From Paramoeba atlantica (Eukaryota; Discosea), in assembly GCA_977017575.1 (NCBI GenBank), contig CDRNVI010000029.1, positions 310,001-374,000 of the forward strand: a stretch of DNA of 64,000 nt, given 5' to 3'. The notes beneath the pieces were generated by a model. It was not told the origin of the DNA and ran no database searches. It was given only the letters and a program-made list of their open reading frames with translations. Position 1 is the stretch's first letter; every line of letters begins with the position of its first letter. Of this stretch, positions 28,432-37,993 are shown piece after piece. The position numbers and the translations under genes are program-made.

Positions 28432-29571
28432 ATGGAGACCGCATGTTCACTCCCGACTTCCTTTCTGAAAATCCAAGTCACTTCCTTGTCACGCAATTTT
28501 AGAAATGCCACTCAAGTCATCCGCCATGCTATGCCCCAATCCCTGCCTCCGGGACATCTCCTGGTCCGCAACACCCTCCTCGGGATTAACGCCAGTGACG
28601 TGAACTACACCGCCGGAGTCTACCGTCCCTCCCTCCACCCCCCCTTCGACTGCGGTTTCGAATCCCTCGGCACGGTCATGGGCATACCCTCCCCCGGGGC
28701 TCTCCCCCCTACCCCTCCATTCCCCCTGGGGGGTCACGTCCTGGTCCGTTCCTACGGGGCCTTTGCGGAGTACCAAGTGGTGCGCGCCAGCCAATGCACC
28801 CGCCTTCCCGATCCCCCCCGCGTGCCACTACGGGGCTATCTCCCCCTCCTCACGAGTGGGGTGACCGCCAGTGTCGCCTTGGAACAGCTCGGGGGGTTAC
28901 AGCCCGGGGGCCGGGTACTCGTCACCGCGGCCGCCGGGGGCACGGGGCAGTTTGCCGTGCAGCTCGCGAAGCACGCCTACGGGTGTACCGTGTTCGGGAC
29001 GTGCAGCTCCGAGGCGAAGGCGGGTCAACTTCGGCAACTCGGCTGCGACCGCCCGATTGTGTACACCCAGGAGAGTGTGGAGAGGGTGTTGCGGGCGGAG
29101 GCGTACGGGAAATCGGGGGCTGCCCCCGGGCTGCAGCTGGTGTATGAATCGGTGGGGGGTGAGTTGTTGAAGGTCGCCGTGTCGCATTTGGCCAACAAGG
29201 GCCGGGTGCTGATCATGGGTTCCATGGGGGAGTATGCCTCAGGGAGGTGGAAAAGTCGGGGTGGTGAACAGGAAGGGCTGGATGGCAGTGACTCGGAGAC
29301 ATCACGTAGAAGGGATTGTGATGCCCCTAGCACACAATCGCTTCCGAGTTTACTTCTTTGTAAAAGTGCCTCTATGGTCGGGTTTTTTCTTCCGCATTTC
29401 TCCAAACACATTGCGCCACACTTATCAAGACTTATTGAGATGTTGGAGGCTAGAAAAATAGAATCCGTGTGCGACGCATCTCATTTTTCAGGAATACATA
29501 ATGTAGCATCTGCGGTGGAGCATCTGTACACCGGCCGTAGTCTGGGAAAGGTTATCGTTGAGCTACCGTAA
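28432..29571 (+). CDS. Zinc-free medium-chain reductase (quinone oxidoreductase / PTGR3-like)
   Basis: 379 residues. Medium-chain dehydrogenase/reductase fold: GroES-like N-terminus (PGHLLVRNTLLGINASDVNYTAG), then the NADPH-binding Rossmann motif VLVTAAAGGTGQFAVQLAK (about 163-181) and the YESVGGELL segment. It lacks the zinc-binding cysteines of alcohol dehydrogenases. Closest in style to PTGR3/ZADH2, which reduce enones such as 15-keto prostaglandins and quinones. The ATG follows an unusually good pyrimidine tract ending in CAG (28400-28421). The gene interior (about 28.5-29.2 kb) is GC-rich and switches from C-rich to G-rich coding strand. Confidence 0.88.
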   Translation: METACSLPTSFLKIQVTSLSRNFRNATQVIRHAMPQSLPPGHLLVRNTLLGINASDVNYTAGVYRPSLHPPFDCGFESLGTVMGIPSPGALPPTPPFPLGGHVLVRSYGAFAEYQVVRASQCTRLPDPPRVPLRGYLPLLTSGVTASVALEQLGGLQPGGRVLVTAAAGGTGQFAVQLAKHAYGCTVFGTCSSEAKAGQLRQLGCDRPIVYTQESVERVLRAEAYGKSGAAPGLQLVYESVGGELLKVAVSHLANKGRVLIMGSMGEYASGRWKSRGGEQEGLDGSDSETSRRRDCDAPSTQSLPSLLLCKSASMVGFFLPHFSKHIAPHLSRLIEMLEARKIESVCDASHFSGIHNVASAVEHLYTGRSLGKVIVELP

Positions 29572-29778
29572 CCGGTTTTGCTTGAATCAGGAGGAACGCA
29601 TGGTCCACTTGATCTGGCAATAGATCATAAGCAAACACAAGACGTTTGTCTCGTGTATGTCATTTACCTGATCACAATACTTAATACTTGTATTATAGCT
29701 CTTGCAGCAATACTCTAACTCAATCAGTTCAACTGATCAATGTAGTACAACTGATCTTTTCCTAAAGTCTGAGTTTTT
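29572..29778. other. Short intergenic spacer
   Basis: Contains CAATACTTAATACTT-like text and a repeated CAACTGATC/AGTACAACTGATC near 29731-29757; nothing else. Confidence 0.4.
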
Positions 29779-30708
29779 ATGGACCTTCCGGAAGGCAAAA
29801 AAGTGAATGATGTTCCACGAGAGCCTTTAATTTGTCTGGCCGCTCATCTTGGGCATACATTAAACGCTGTATTGGACGATATCCATAGATCAACGTATTC
29901 TGCACGAGACGTCCGCAATAAATCATTTCTTTCGCAGTGGAATGCAAGAGAGCAAACCTCTCAGTATGTATCATCTCCGATAGCGGTTCGTGAGACGACG
30001 TTCAAGAGCCTGAATTCTTCTCCTTTACTGGATAACATACAGCGTTCATGTAACATTCCATCATTGCATCCACATCACCTTCACGCGCTATCCATATTAT
30101 GTCCACAAGCTTTACCAGGGGCTTTGAGGTTACTAGATTGCAGAAATGCAATTATTCGAGTTGTTTGCCCAGCGAGTCAATCCTCGCCGCGGGGTACAAC
30201 GGTGCATTCGCTATATTTCGTTCACAATTCCAAGCGACTCAGTAAGAAGAGTACTGAGCCAAACGTTCCAAGTGATTCGAACATTGGAGTGCATTCTAAT
30301 CTTTTCGCCGACTTCTACATGTGCCTAGGTGGGTACTTCTGTAATTGCCGTGCATTCGAATACAAAGTGTTATCTGGACACGAAAATTATAACCTAGATA
30401 GCAATGTAAAGGAATCGAGTTTTGAGCATGACGTCAGTTACCGCTTTTTTGGGCCTGCGCAACATGAAGCATTCTGTAAACATTTGTTAGCTGTGCAACT
30501 AGCGCAGGCCTTGGATGGAGACTGCGAACGAGATATAAGAAATGACTTCAAAAATATAGTCCAGCCCAATATTGATTCCTGCAGAAGAGGCAATGTGACC
30601 GGTCCTTCTGAGATGAGCAAATCGCCTTATTTCACGTTGCCACTACCGTACAATTATCACAGAGTTGTCATCACAAGCGTCGACAACTACATGAATCTTT
30701 TGTCCTAG
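29779..30708 (+). CDS. ZSWIM7/SWS1-like SWIM zinc-finger protein
   Basis: 309 residues. The SWIM signature CxC...CxH is clear: YMCLGGYFCNCRAFEYKVLSG (Cys188, Cys190) and FCKHLLAVQLAQAL (Cys233, His235). The surrounding text matches ZSWIM7/SWS1, the Shu-complex component that helps Rad51 paralogues in homologous recombination and meiosis. Human ZSWIM7 is about 140 residues; here the linker between the two halves is longer and there are N- and C-terminal extensions. Complete with ATG and stop. Role inferred from family. Confidence 0.8.
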   Translation: MDLPEGKKVNDVPREPLICLAAHLGHTLNAVLDDIHRSTYSARDVRNKSFLSQWNAREQTSQYVSSPIAVRETTFKSLNSSPLLDNIQRSCNIPSLHPHHLHALSILCPQALPGALRLLDCRNAIIRVVCPASQSSPRGTTVHSLYFVHNSKRLSKKSTEPNVPSDSNIGVHSNLFADFYMCLGGYFCNCRAFEYKVLSGHENYNLDSNVKESSFEHDVSYRFFGPAQHEAFCKHLLAVQLAQALDGDCERDIRNDFKNIVQPNIDSCRRGNVTGPSEMSKSPYFTLPLPYNYHRVVITSVDNYMNLLS

Positions 30709-30742
30709 CCTCACGAGTTTGCGATTATTAAAGGAAGACATA

Positions 30743-31484
30743 AAGGGGTGTAAATTTGGATGTGGGGGAGGTCTAAAATTTGTAAAACTTGGCCAATTTT
30801 GGAAAATAGTAGCGCATTCGAGAGCTCTCGAACCGAGCTCATGAACGTGCATGCACGGCATCTGCGTTATTTAGATTTTCAAGTGCACGTAAAAAAACTT
30901 AGTTTTTTGGGAGGCAAAATCTTGCATTTTTCACAGTTTTTCTGATTTCTCCCCTGATTCATGCTACAAAGACGGGGTTGTGGGCGATCACCCGAACACA
31001 AAAACTACGAAAGGGTTTATTCTTCGCCTGGGCACGTAAAAGCAAGCTGGTGCATGGTTCTTGTTGCCGATTACGAAACAACACAATCTTTTTCGCGCTA
31101 AAAATTCATGTTCCATAGTGGGCGACTCCGAAAATGGTTGAGCCCCTCGGAATCGTGCAGATTTGATCATTGCGATCGTAGCAGCGTTTGAAGGCCCCTG
31201 AAAATGCCATGAAGAGCTTTAGAAGGCGATGCTGTATTGTGATTGACATTAATCGACGATAATCGCAATTATTAATATTTCTTTTTCAATATGTGCTATT
31301 GCTTTAGAAAGTTGCAAATAGCGTTTGGGGACTCTTTGTCTAGGGGGCAATACCCCCTTGTGCCTAGTTCGGCCTTGTTACGTTCATGAGCCCTGTGCGA
31401 GAGCTCTCGAATGCGCTATTATTTTCCAAAATTGGCCAAGTTTTACAAATTTTAGGCCCCCCCCACATCCAAATTTACACCCTT
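30743..31484. mobile_element. TA-flanked mariner-type MITE with about 105-bp TIRs
   Basis: Terminal inverted repeats run from AAGGGGTGTAAATTTGG at 30743 and, inverted, from CAAGGGTGTAAATTTGG at 31484, with high identity for about 105 bp; both ends adjoin TA. Each TIR contains the palindrome CGAGAGCTCTCG (30819-30830, 31398-31409). The centre holds no transposase I can recognise, so the element is non-autonomous. It lies between two host genes, about 35 bp past the ZSWIM7-like stop. Confidence 0.88.
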
Positions 31485-31734
31485 GTATCTTTGTTCCTTC
31501 TTTCTACGCCATATAAAAAATCCAATCAAGTACTTGAAATCGAATTCGAACGTGTACAGCATTCGTGTCACATAACAGAACAGGAGTGGGTCCCTGAAGG
31601 TTACTCTTAGGCTATCTAACAACGAGAAAAACATATGATACGTAGTACGATAACTAGAGCACATAGTTCTTCTTGCAGTTTTAACACTTTTCGTTTCGAT
31701 AGATTTTATTCGAAGCTATCATGTTTCTGTATTG

Positions 31735-34700
31735 ATGAGCGGTTTGTATTTGAGAAGATCTGCGAATACATCATTGTGGCCTCGAAAGCTGATTCTTGGG
31801 GTCCCTCATCGTACCTATTGTTCAGCTTATCTTCAGCGTCGTATATTTCCGAGCGGAGTTGGTGGTGCCTTACAACAAAAATTGCATGTCTTCCTTGAGC
31901 AGCAACACATTTCTCCAATGCGAGCATCAGAAATACGATCCATGGCCGAAGTAACGGTTGTGTCTGCGAAGCTTACCAAAGTTTCCCTGAAAACGCTCTG
32001 CGACTTGTTAGTATCCTTGAGAAAGCTAGGAATACAAAAAGATTCTCCTTCAATACGGCGCATTATAAAAAATGTTGTGCACAGACTTGAAAATCCGGAT
32101 CCGGAAGATATCGTTTGTCTGACGAAAATCGGAAAATTTTCGGAGGCGTCTCATGTCGTTAATTCGCTGCGAACTGCTAGCGCTCCGAGCTCACAGTTCT
32201 GGGAAAAAGAAATTCCACGTTGCGAAATTAAATGGCTTTCGTCTGCTTGTCAATTTCTTGAGATTTACTACTACCGTTATCCGCAATATAGTACCACGTT
32301 GATGGACATAAAGAAACAACCTCTCCGCGTCTCGTGCAGGATACGGGGAGAACTCGAAAAACTGAAGACCTTGGTTTTGCGAAGATTGAAGATGCTTCTT
32401 GAAGCCTCTGATGCATTTCCTGATCTGATCGATAGAGCATGCTCTTTTGCATATAATCTACAAACTGCGCTATTTTTCCATGAGCTGAATTCTCTTCACC
32501 TGCTTTTTGATCTACGTCTTAAACGCGATTGTCCCTCTATGCAAGAATTTTCCAAATTCTTGGACTCGACTACCCCAATCCTAGAGGTACGGTACAAGTC
32601 ACTGCGTAAAGAATCGAGTGTGAAGTGGACTTCCGGTGCTCGCTATTTTCTAAATATATTTTTGACCTCAGTTTTTGAGCACATTCACTTACTAACTTCA
32701 GTTTCTGACGACGATTTTCCCATTGACGAATGGACAACTTTGATCTCTATTGTAGGAACACTATTGGAATTCGAATTTCTCGAGCAGGAGCGTAGGGCAC
32801 CATGTAATAGCTCTACCTCAGTGACCTACACGTCTATTAACTCTGAAGATTTAACAGACAATGCTTGTTCTAAACCGTTTAAGCCCGTAAATACAGTTGA
32901 GCGTGTTACTAAATATTGTGTTCTGTGCAAGAGAATTCTCTACATAGTGCGTGATAGGCTTAACGCTTCGAGCCTTTCACTTCATCCTACAGGTTCTGCC
33001 ACCTACGTGGAGGAAATGGGGGTGTGGCTTGATCGCGGGTGTCCAAAAGATGATTATAGATTTCGATCCCTTCATTTACTTTTTCAGCGCGATAAGATGC
33101 TGCAAACTCAATTGAGTGATGTCATTCTAAAGCTGGGGAAGCGGATTTTAGAACTGGGTTCCAGAAAAGAGAAAGAATTGAATGTTCACCATGCGTCTCA
33201 TGAAAAAGCTTTGGAAACATCTTTAAAGAACTTTTCATTGTCTCTTACTCCGTTCGACGGGAACAGAAATAGATGGTCACGGGAATTTGTAACCTGGCTG
33301 CCGCACGCATCCTTGCAAGACCTCCTGTCACTAATAAAACTAAATTTGTTCACTCTAAATGAAGTTCTTTTTGCAAAGGCAACACACATTGAAGATAGGG
33401 GCGATCATAAAGATCCACAAGTAAGTCGAATGGTTTGGGAATGCCTCTTTGATGCTCTACTGGACAAAACAAACTTATGCACAGTTACACTTGCACCTGA
33501 CCAGTATGTGCACCTCGTAACATATCTTTACTACGTTGGCGAAAATTGTAATTGGCAGTCAGTGATTCAAATTCTTCGGAATGTAAAATTTTCAGCTGTT
33601 CCTTCTCGCTTTTCGAAGACTAATGTAGAAATTCCGAAAAGCAAATTCTACGAACCGTATCCTTTAGAATTTTGGATAGCGTTGAACCATGTGCACGTAC
33701 TAGAGGACCCTACAGCTCAAGTGTACAATAAGAGAAAGTCAGCTGTCTCACGAGAAGTTTACCAGCATTTTTGGGCCCACGGCATACTGTGGTTGCAGTC
33801 TTTAACGATAGATAAGCCGAACCCCCTGGTATTATCTATTATTCTGACGTGGCAAGTAAGATTTGATTTGTCCGCAACCTTATCTCCATCAACAGATTCT
33901 AATTCATTTGAGCGTTCGATCCATGATGTGATTTGCTCCACAATTCCCTTCCTCCAGACCGCAGATTTAGACATGATTTTGTATGTTGTCCAAGATTGGG
34001 AGACACAACATAAAAAGGATGTAAGTACAAAGATTTCGAAGCGATTGAGGGCTTGTTTTAATGAGATGAAGACTTCACTGTCACCAAAGCAGAACGGAAC
34101 ACGAGTAGAGCAGAATAGCACAAGTAGAGCAATCTGCGGTGTACTTAATACAATGTTGACACTCCAATGCTTACCTGAAGTGCCTGTATTGTTAGAATTG
34201 ACAAAAGACGTAGTTGGAAATGCTTTTCTTGAAGAAAAAGAAACGAAAAATCATTCCTGTAGAGACGTTAGTGATTCCACTCTCGAATTGCAACATGTAG
34301 TACTTCTTCTGGAAGCTTTTTTACATTGTGCAGATTACCTTGACAAAGATATTCCTGGCACATCATCCTGTATGGGACAAAACGCTATGAATGTACCTTG
34401 CAAGCTACAAATGATGTTTTATCAAGCGCTCCTACGCTCATCTTGCACGGAAGTGCCCATAATAGTTCGTGTTAGAGGCCTGTCCTTGTTGTTACGGCAC
34501 AAAACTATCGACAAAAAGATTCTTAAGAATATTCTATCTATTCTATTTATAAACCTTGGTGACTCTAAAATAGAAATTCGGGATGCGAAGAGTGCATCAA
34601 GGACGCCGGAAATCCAAACGCAAAATGCTCACGCCAAGGGCGTCTGCCGGTTAGTGCCACATTTTTACGTTTTGTGCCTCTTACAAGCAGCACTTGAAGT

Positions 34701-35091
34701 TAGCGCTAGTACAATAGCAAATGAGATTTGGGAATTTACCCGTGGACAACAAATTTATAAAGTTCCCGAATACGCGGCACACCTACTTTTCTTTTGCTCA
34801 GAACATGAATTGCACTATCCACCACTATTATCCGCATTGCTTGTCACACTAACCAAACATCTTGATGTTCTAGCTCCACTTCATCTGTTGCAAATACTTC
34901 GATCATGTGTTAAACAGAAGATTAAAGACGTAACCTTTGTAGGAAAGGTGATTAGTCAATTAAATCCTGCATCACTTACTACTGAAGAGGACCGCAACGC
35001 ATACAAACAGGCGTGCACGGACCTAGGCTTTAACCCAAATTTTGCAAAATACAAGAGTAGTCCAGCGCATCGCACCCGTCATAAACATTAG
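31735..35091 (+). CDS. Long helical-repeat protein, probably organellar
   Basis: 1118 residues from the ATG at 31735 (frame opens with TTG one codon earlier). The start (MSGLYLRRSANTSLWPRKLILGVPHRTYCSAYLQRR) is a convincing mitochondrial presequence: basic, no acidic residues. The body is nearly all amphipathic helix in loosely repeated 35-40-residue units (for example SLKTLCDLLVSLRKLGIQKDSPSIRRIIKNVVHRL), as in PPR/OPR/FASTK-RAP type organelle RNA-binding proteins, but no canonical repeat or RAP domain can be assigned. Role in mitochondrial RNA metabolism is inferred. Confidence 0.75.
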   Translation: MSGLYLRRSANTSLWPRKLILGVPHRTYCSAYLQRRIFPSGVGGALQQKLHVFLEQQHISPMRASEIRSMAEVTVVSAKLTKVSLKTLCDLLVSLRKLGIQKDSPSIRRIIKNVVHRLENPDPEDIVCLTKIGKFSEASHVVNSLRTASAPSSQFWEKEIPRCEIKWLSSACQFLEIYYYRYPQYSTTLMDIKKQPLRVSCRIRGELEKLKTLVLRRLKMLLEASDAFPDLIDRACSFAYNLQTALFFHELNSLHLLFDLRLKRDCPSMQEFSKFLDSTTPILEVRYKSLRKESSVKWTSGARYFLNIFLTSVFEHIHLLTSVSDDDFPIDEWTTLISIVGTLLEFEFLEQERRAPCNSSTSVTYTSINSEDLTDNACSKPFKPVNTVERVTKYCVLCKRILYIVRDRLNASSLSLHPTGSATYVEEMGVWLDRGCPKDDYRFRSLHLLFQRDKMLQTQLSDVILKLGKRILELGSRKEKELNVHHASHEKALETSLKNFSLSLTPFDGNRNRWSREFVTWLPHASLQDLLSLIKLNLFTLNEVLFAKATHIEDRGDHKDPQVSRMVWECLFDALLDKTNLCTVTLAPDQYVHLVTYLYYVGENCNWQSVIQILRNVKFSAVPSRFSKTNVEIPKSKFYEPYPLEFWIALNHVHVLEDPTAQVYNKRKSAVSREVYQHFWAHGILWLQSLTIDKPNPLVLSIILTWQVRFDLSATLSPSTDSNSFERSIHDVICSTIPFLQTADLDMILYVVQDWETQHKKDVSTKISKRLRACFNEMKTSLSPKQNGTRVEQNSTSRAICGVLNTMLTLQCLPEVPVLLELTKDVVGNAFLEEKETKNHSCRDVSDSTLELQHVVLLLEAFLHCADYLDKDIPGTSSCMGQNAMNVPCKLQMMFYQALLRSSCTEVPIIVRVRGLSLLLRHKTIDKKILKNILSILFINLGDSKIEIRDAKSASRTPEIQTQNAHAKGVCRLVPHFYVLCLLQAALEVSASTIANEIWEFTRGQQIYKVPEYAAHLLFFCSEHELHYPPLLSALLVTLTKHLDVLAPLHLLQILRSCVKQKIKDVTFVGKVISQLNPASLTTEEDRNAYKQACTDLGFNPNFAKYKSSPAHRTRHKH

Positions 35092-35571
35092 CTCGTGCGG
35101 CTTACACTTTTGAGAAACGGGCGCCTTTTTTTGCTGAGGACTCAATTACTACGTTCTTTCAACCGGAAAATTGGTTTCTATTCTTGCATAATGATAATGT
35201 CGGCCACCAATGATTGTCCGGTGGGCTTCATTTACATGTTCTAACTTCTTTCTGGGTTAAAGTAAAGGAAAATTCGCCTTTTTTGAAAAAGAAATTTCTT
35301 CACACCCTAGTTTACACCCTTGAAATCTACCCTTGCATTTCTTAGTACAGTGCCACACACTATCCTCTAATTCCATTTCTTTTGGTGATGAGTGTGTCCT
35401 TTTTCCACAGAAATCCCTTCTCGTGACAAGCCCGTGGCTTCGACTTGCTCGCACTGTGCTTCTGTCCGGCGTGATATACGGCTGAGGGTGAACTTTCTTC
35501 GAGAAGCGAACCCCCGACACCCCTGGCATACCATAGAAAATAACGGAAAATGGGTATACAATAGTCATATA
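35092..35571. other. Intergenic with a possible element edge
   Basis: No gene seen. The phrase TTTACACCCTTG (35310-35321) equals the outer end of the 30743-31484 TIR family in inverted orientation, so a solo end of that family may lie here. Confidence 0.4.
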
Positions 35572-36347
35572 CAGGGGGGGGTCACCAATTTCCGGGGGGT
35601 GTCTAAAATTTGTGTCGTGTGAGCTTTTGACCTAATTCCTTCGGCATTCAACAGATCTCGAAATTCTAAGCTGTTTTGCGCTATAAAAAGTATCATAAAA
35701 AACCAAACGACTATATGAGAAATTTTTAAAAGTAGGGTCAGAATTGTGCAAATTATTCGAAATATTACGAAAATTCATAATTTATGCTGTATAATTGTTG
35801 ATATAAAGAGAGATTCAGTCTACAAGTGTAACAAACTATTTATTTATGGACAATGCCCCCGGCCATGGGCATGCCCGCCGAGTCGTACGTGACATGGGAA
35901 TTGAAATCCCCGACTGGCCGGCCAAGTCACCAGATCTAAATCTTATTGAAAATTTATGGAGTATGATGGATCATCATGTTAAGTTTCATCTTCGACCCAC
36001 TAATCGTACGGAATTACAAGTATCGATACGTAAAGCTTTAGATTATCTTTTAAAGGATATGAAGGCAGCGTATGAAAACAATTTGAAAAGTTTTCCGTCC
36101 CGAATTAGGCTTCTTAGAGAAAAAAATGGAGGTTCAATACTAAAATAGTTCGCCCAAAAAAATCTGCAAATTCTTGAAAATCTCAATTCTGTCATGTCCA
36201 GAATTCTTCATATATAATTTTTAAGATGGGTTTTTATAGCGCAAAACAGCTTAGAATTTCGAGATCTGTTGAATACCGAAGGAATTAGGTCAAAAGCTCA
36301 CACGACACAAATTTTAGACCCCCCCTGGAAATTGGTGACCCCCCCTG
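35572..36347. mobile_element. TA-flanked mariner derivative with about 120-bp TIRs
   Basis: Starts CAGGGGGGGGTCACCAAT at 35572 and ends as its inverse at 36347, each next to a TA; the inverted repeats stay near identical for about 120 bp inward (down to TTTTGCGCTATAAAAA). Length 776 bp, about half a full mariner, because most of the transposase is deleted. High TIR identity suggests recent mobilisation by a transposase elsewhere. Confidence 0.93.
35846..36148 (+). pseudogene. C-terminal fragment of a mariner transposase
   Basis: 100 residues with the second and third catalytic sites: MDNAPGHG (Asp) and SPDLNLIENLWSMMD (Glu). The DNA-binding region and first Asp are missing because of the internal deletion of the element. 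Not expected to be active. Confidence 0.88.
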
Positions 36348-36564
36348 TACAGTATTATGTACCTAGGTAATGTCCTTTTGTCGAAAAGAAAAAGGTCAAG
36401 CTAAAAAGTCTTAAGAAAAGCGAATTTTCCTTTACTTTCACCTCTTTCTGTAATAGTATCGCAATAGTAATAATATCGCAAAGATTACTGTATACGTTTT
36501 TCGTGAACAAGTTTACTAAGTCATATTTTATCCCAGTCGTTTTCCCAATTTTCTTTAATTCTCA

Positions 36565-37485
36565 ATGCTACGTCGATTAGCCTGCCGCCTTAACCCACGG
36601 AATACCTTATCTATTCCCATAAGAATAACCGAATCCGATATCAATGCGGCTGTGCACTCAAGTTCTGAACATTTACAACAATTTCCTTTAAATTCAGGGA
36701 AACGAAGGTGGACAGAAATCGACGTGGTGGCTCGAGAGAAGTGGTGCGAGTTCTTCACGACGACAGCACTGACATATCCCCCGAAACGGAATATTGCAGA
36801 AGCACAAAAAACTTCTGATGAAACTGTAATAGACAGACATTCTCCTTCTTTATTTTGGGGGACGTTTTTTAGTGTGTCACAAGTAATGGATAAGTACGAA
36901 ACGCTTGTAGGCTATGCGTTGAAATTGGGTCAATTTCGCCGTGAGTTGGAGCTAAGAACGTTCCCTCTTCGGGACGCCCTCCGCCTGAAGAGATGTTCCG
37001 CCCAGGAGCTCGCATCCAAACAACGGGAATTGGAAGCTCTTGTGAAAGAAATGGGTGAGTTGGAAGCCGAAAAGACACAGTACGCGGCAAAGTACTTTGA
37101 CACGTCTGTGTACAATTCCTTGATCAATTTGATGAGACTTTTTGGTGAAACAAATCCGCATGCTACCTCCTACGCGCTTCAGATTTTGGATGACATGACG
37201 GCTTTGTCTATTCCTTTTGATGAGACAACTCAGTTACTTTTGAGGAGTCTTACTTTTGGTGATGATGACAGCCACAATTCTGACGCGCTCTTCTCCCTCG
37301 TGGAATTTCCGGAGATGGGCCAAGTTACAAATAAGCTTGATTCGGTGGAAAAATTGGCCCGTGATTCCATAAGGACGATCTCCCGCAGGCACAACCTCCC
37401 GATAACAGAAGGTGCTTACCAACAAGATAAGGGGACACATCCCTTACTGCCTCGAACACCTGAAGGAGCGGAACAAGAAATATAA
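36565..37485 (+). CDS. Hypothetical protein with mitochondrial-type leader and coiled coil
   Basis: 306 residues, ATG start. The first 20 residues (MLRRLACRLNPRNTLSIPIR) are a basic amphipathic leader. A central charged coiled coil is visible (SAQELASKQRELEALVKEMGELEAEKTQ, about 155-182), and the C-terminal third is helical with an acidic turn. I do not recognise a family. The architecture would fit a mitoribosome or assembly factor, but nothing proves it. Confidence 0.65.
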   Translation: MLRRLACRLNPRNTLSIPIRITESDINAAVHSSSEHLQQFPLNSGKRRWTEIDVVAREKWCEFFTTTALTYPPKRNIAEAQKTSDETVIDRHSPSLFWGTFFSVSQVMDKYETLVGYALKLGQFRRELELRTFPLRDALRLKRCSAQELASKQRELEALVKEMGELEAEKTQYAAKYFDTSVYNSLINLMRLFGETNPHATSYALQILDDMTALSIPFDETTQLLLRSLTFGDDDSHNSDALFSLVEFPEMGQVTNKLDSVEKLARDSIRTISRRHNLPITEGAYQQDKGTHPLLPRTPEGAEQEI

Positions 37486-37993
37486 AACGCGTCTTCGAGT
37501 ACGTAAGTCTCGCGTATCAAAAAGTACCTGCGTCATGTGAACAGTTTTCATGAGTTTACATTGATTTCTGGCCGCAGAGTCGTTAAATACAATTTTTTAT
37601 CAACAGTGCCTAAGTATTGAACAGCTATTTTTGTACACCTGATATTGAATCTCTATGAAGCCTACGCGTTTAATGATTTTAAAGATTCTAAAGGCAATAA
37701 AACACTGACTTTTTTGAATGTAGTATTGGAAAATTATAAATATACAGATCCCCTGTCCTCCGAGTCTTCTGTCTGATAATGAACGGGAACAAATTTTACC
37801 GACCCTATGAACTTTTTACATGTATAAGTTGAACCAGTACACCTACCCTGTTGGTTGAGTCGAAGAAAGCTTTTTCTAACGAGATAATCGTTAAATATAG
37901 ATCACGTTTTTCCCTATTAAGCTGTTCTATTTTGTTGTATCAATTCCGTACTTCCAGTATCCCGATATTTACATCTACTCCTACTGCCCGCAA
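37486..37993. other. Intergenic, nothing identified
   Basis: About 500 bp of AT-rich sequence; a pyrimidine-rich tract ending ACTTCCAG (about 37950-37962) precedes the next ATG. Confidence 0.5.

Noticed and set aside
28794-29411. Long overlapping frames in the reductase gene
   Set aside because: GC-driven shadows; the conserved reductase frame covers the same DNA.
30900-31380. Transposase inside the 30743-31484 element
   Set aside because: No catalytic motif seen in any frame; treated as non-autonomous.
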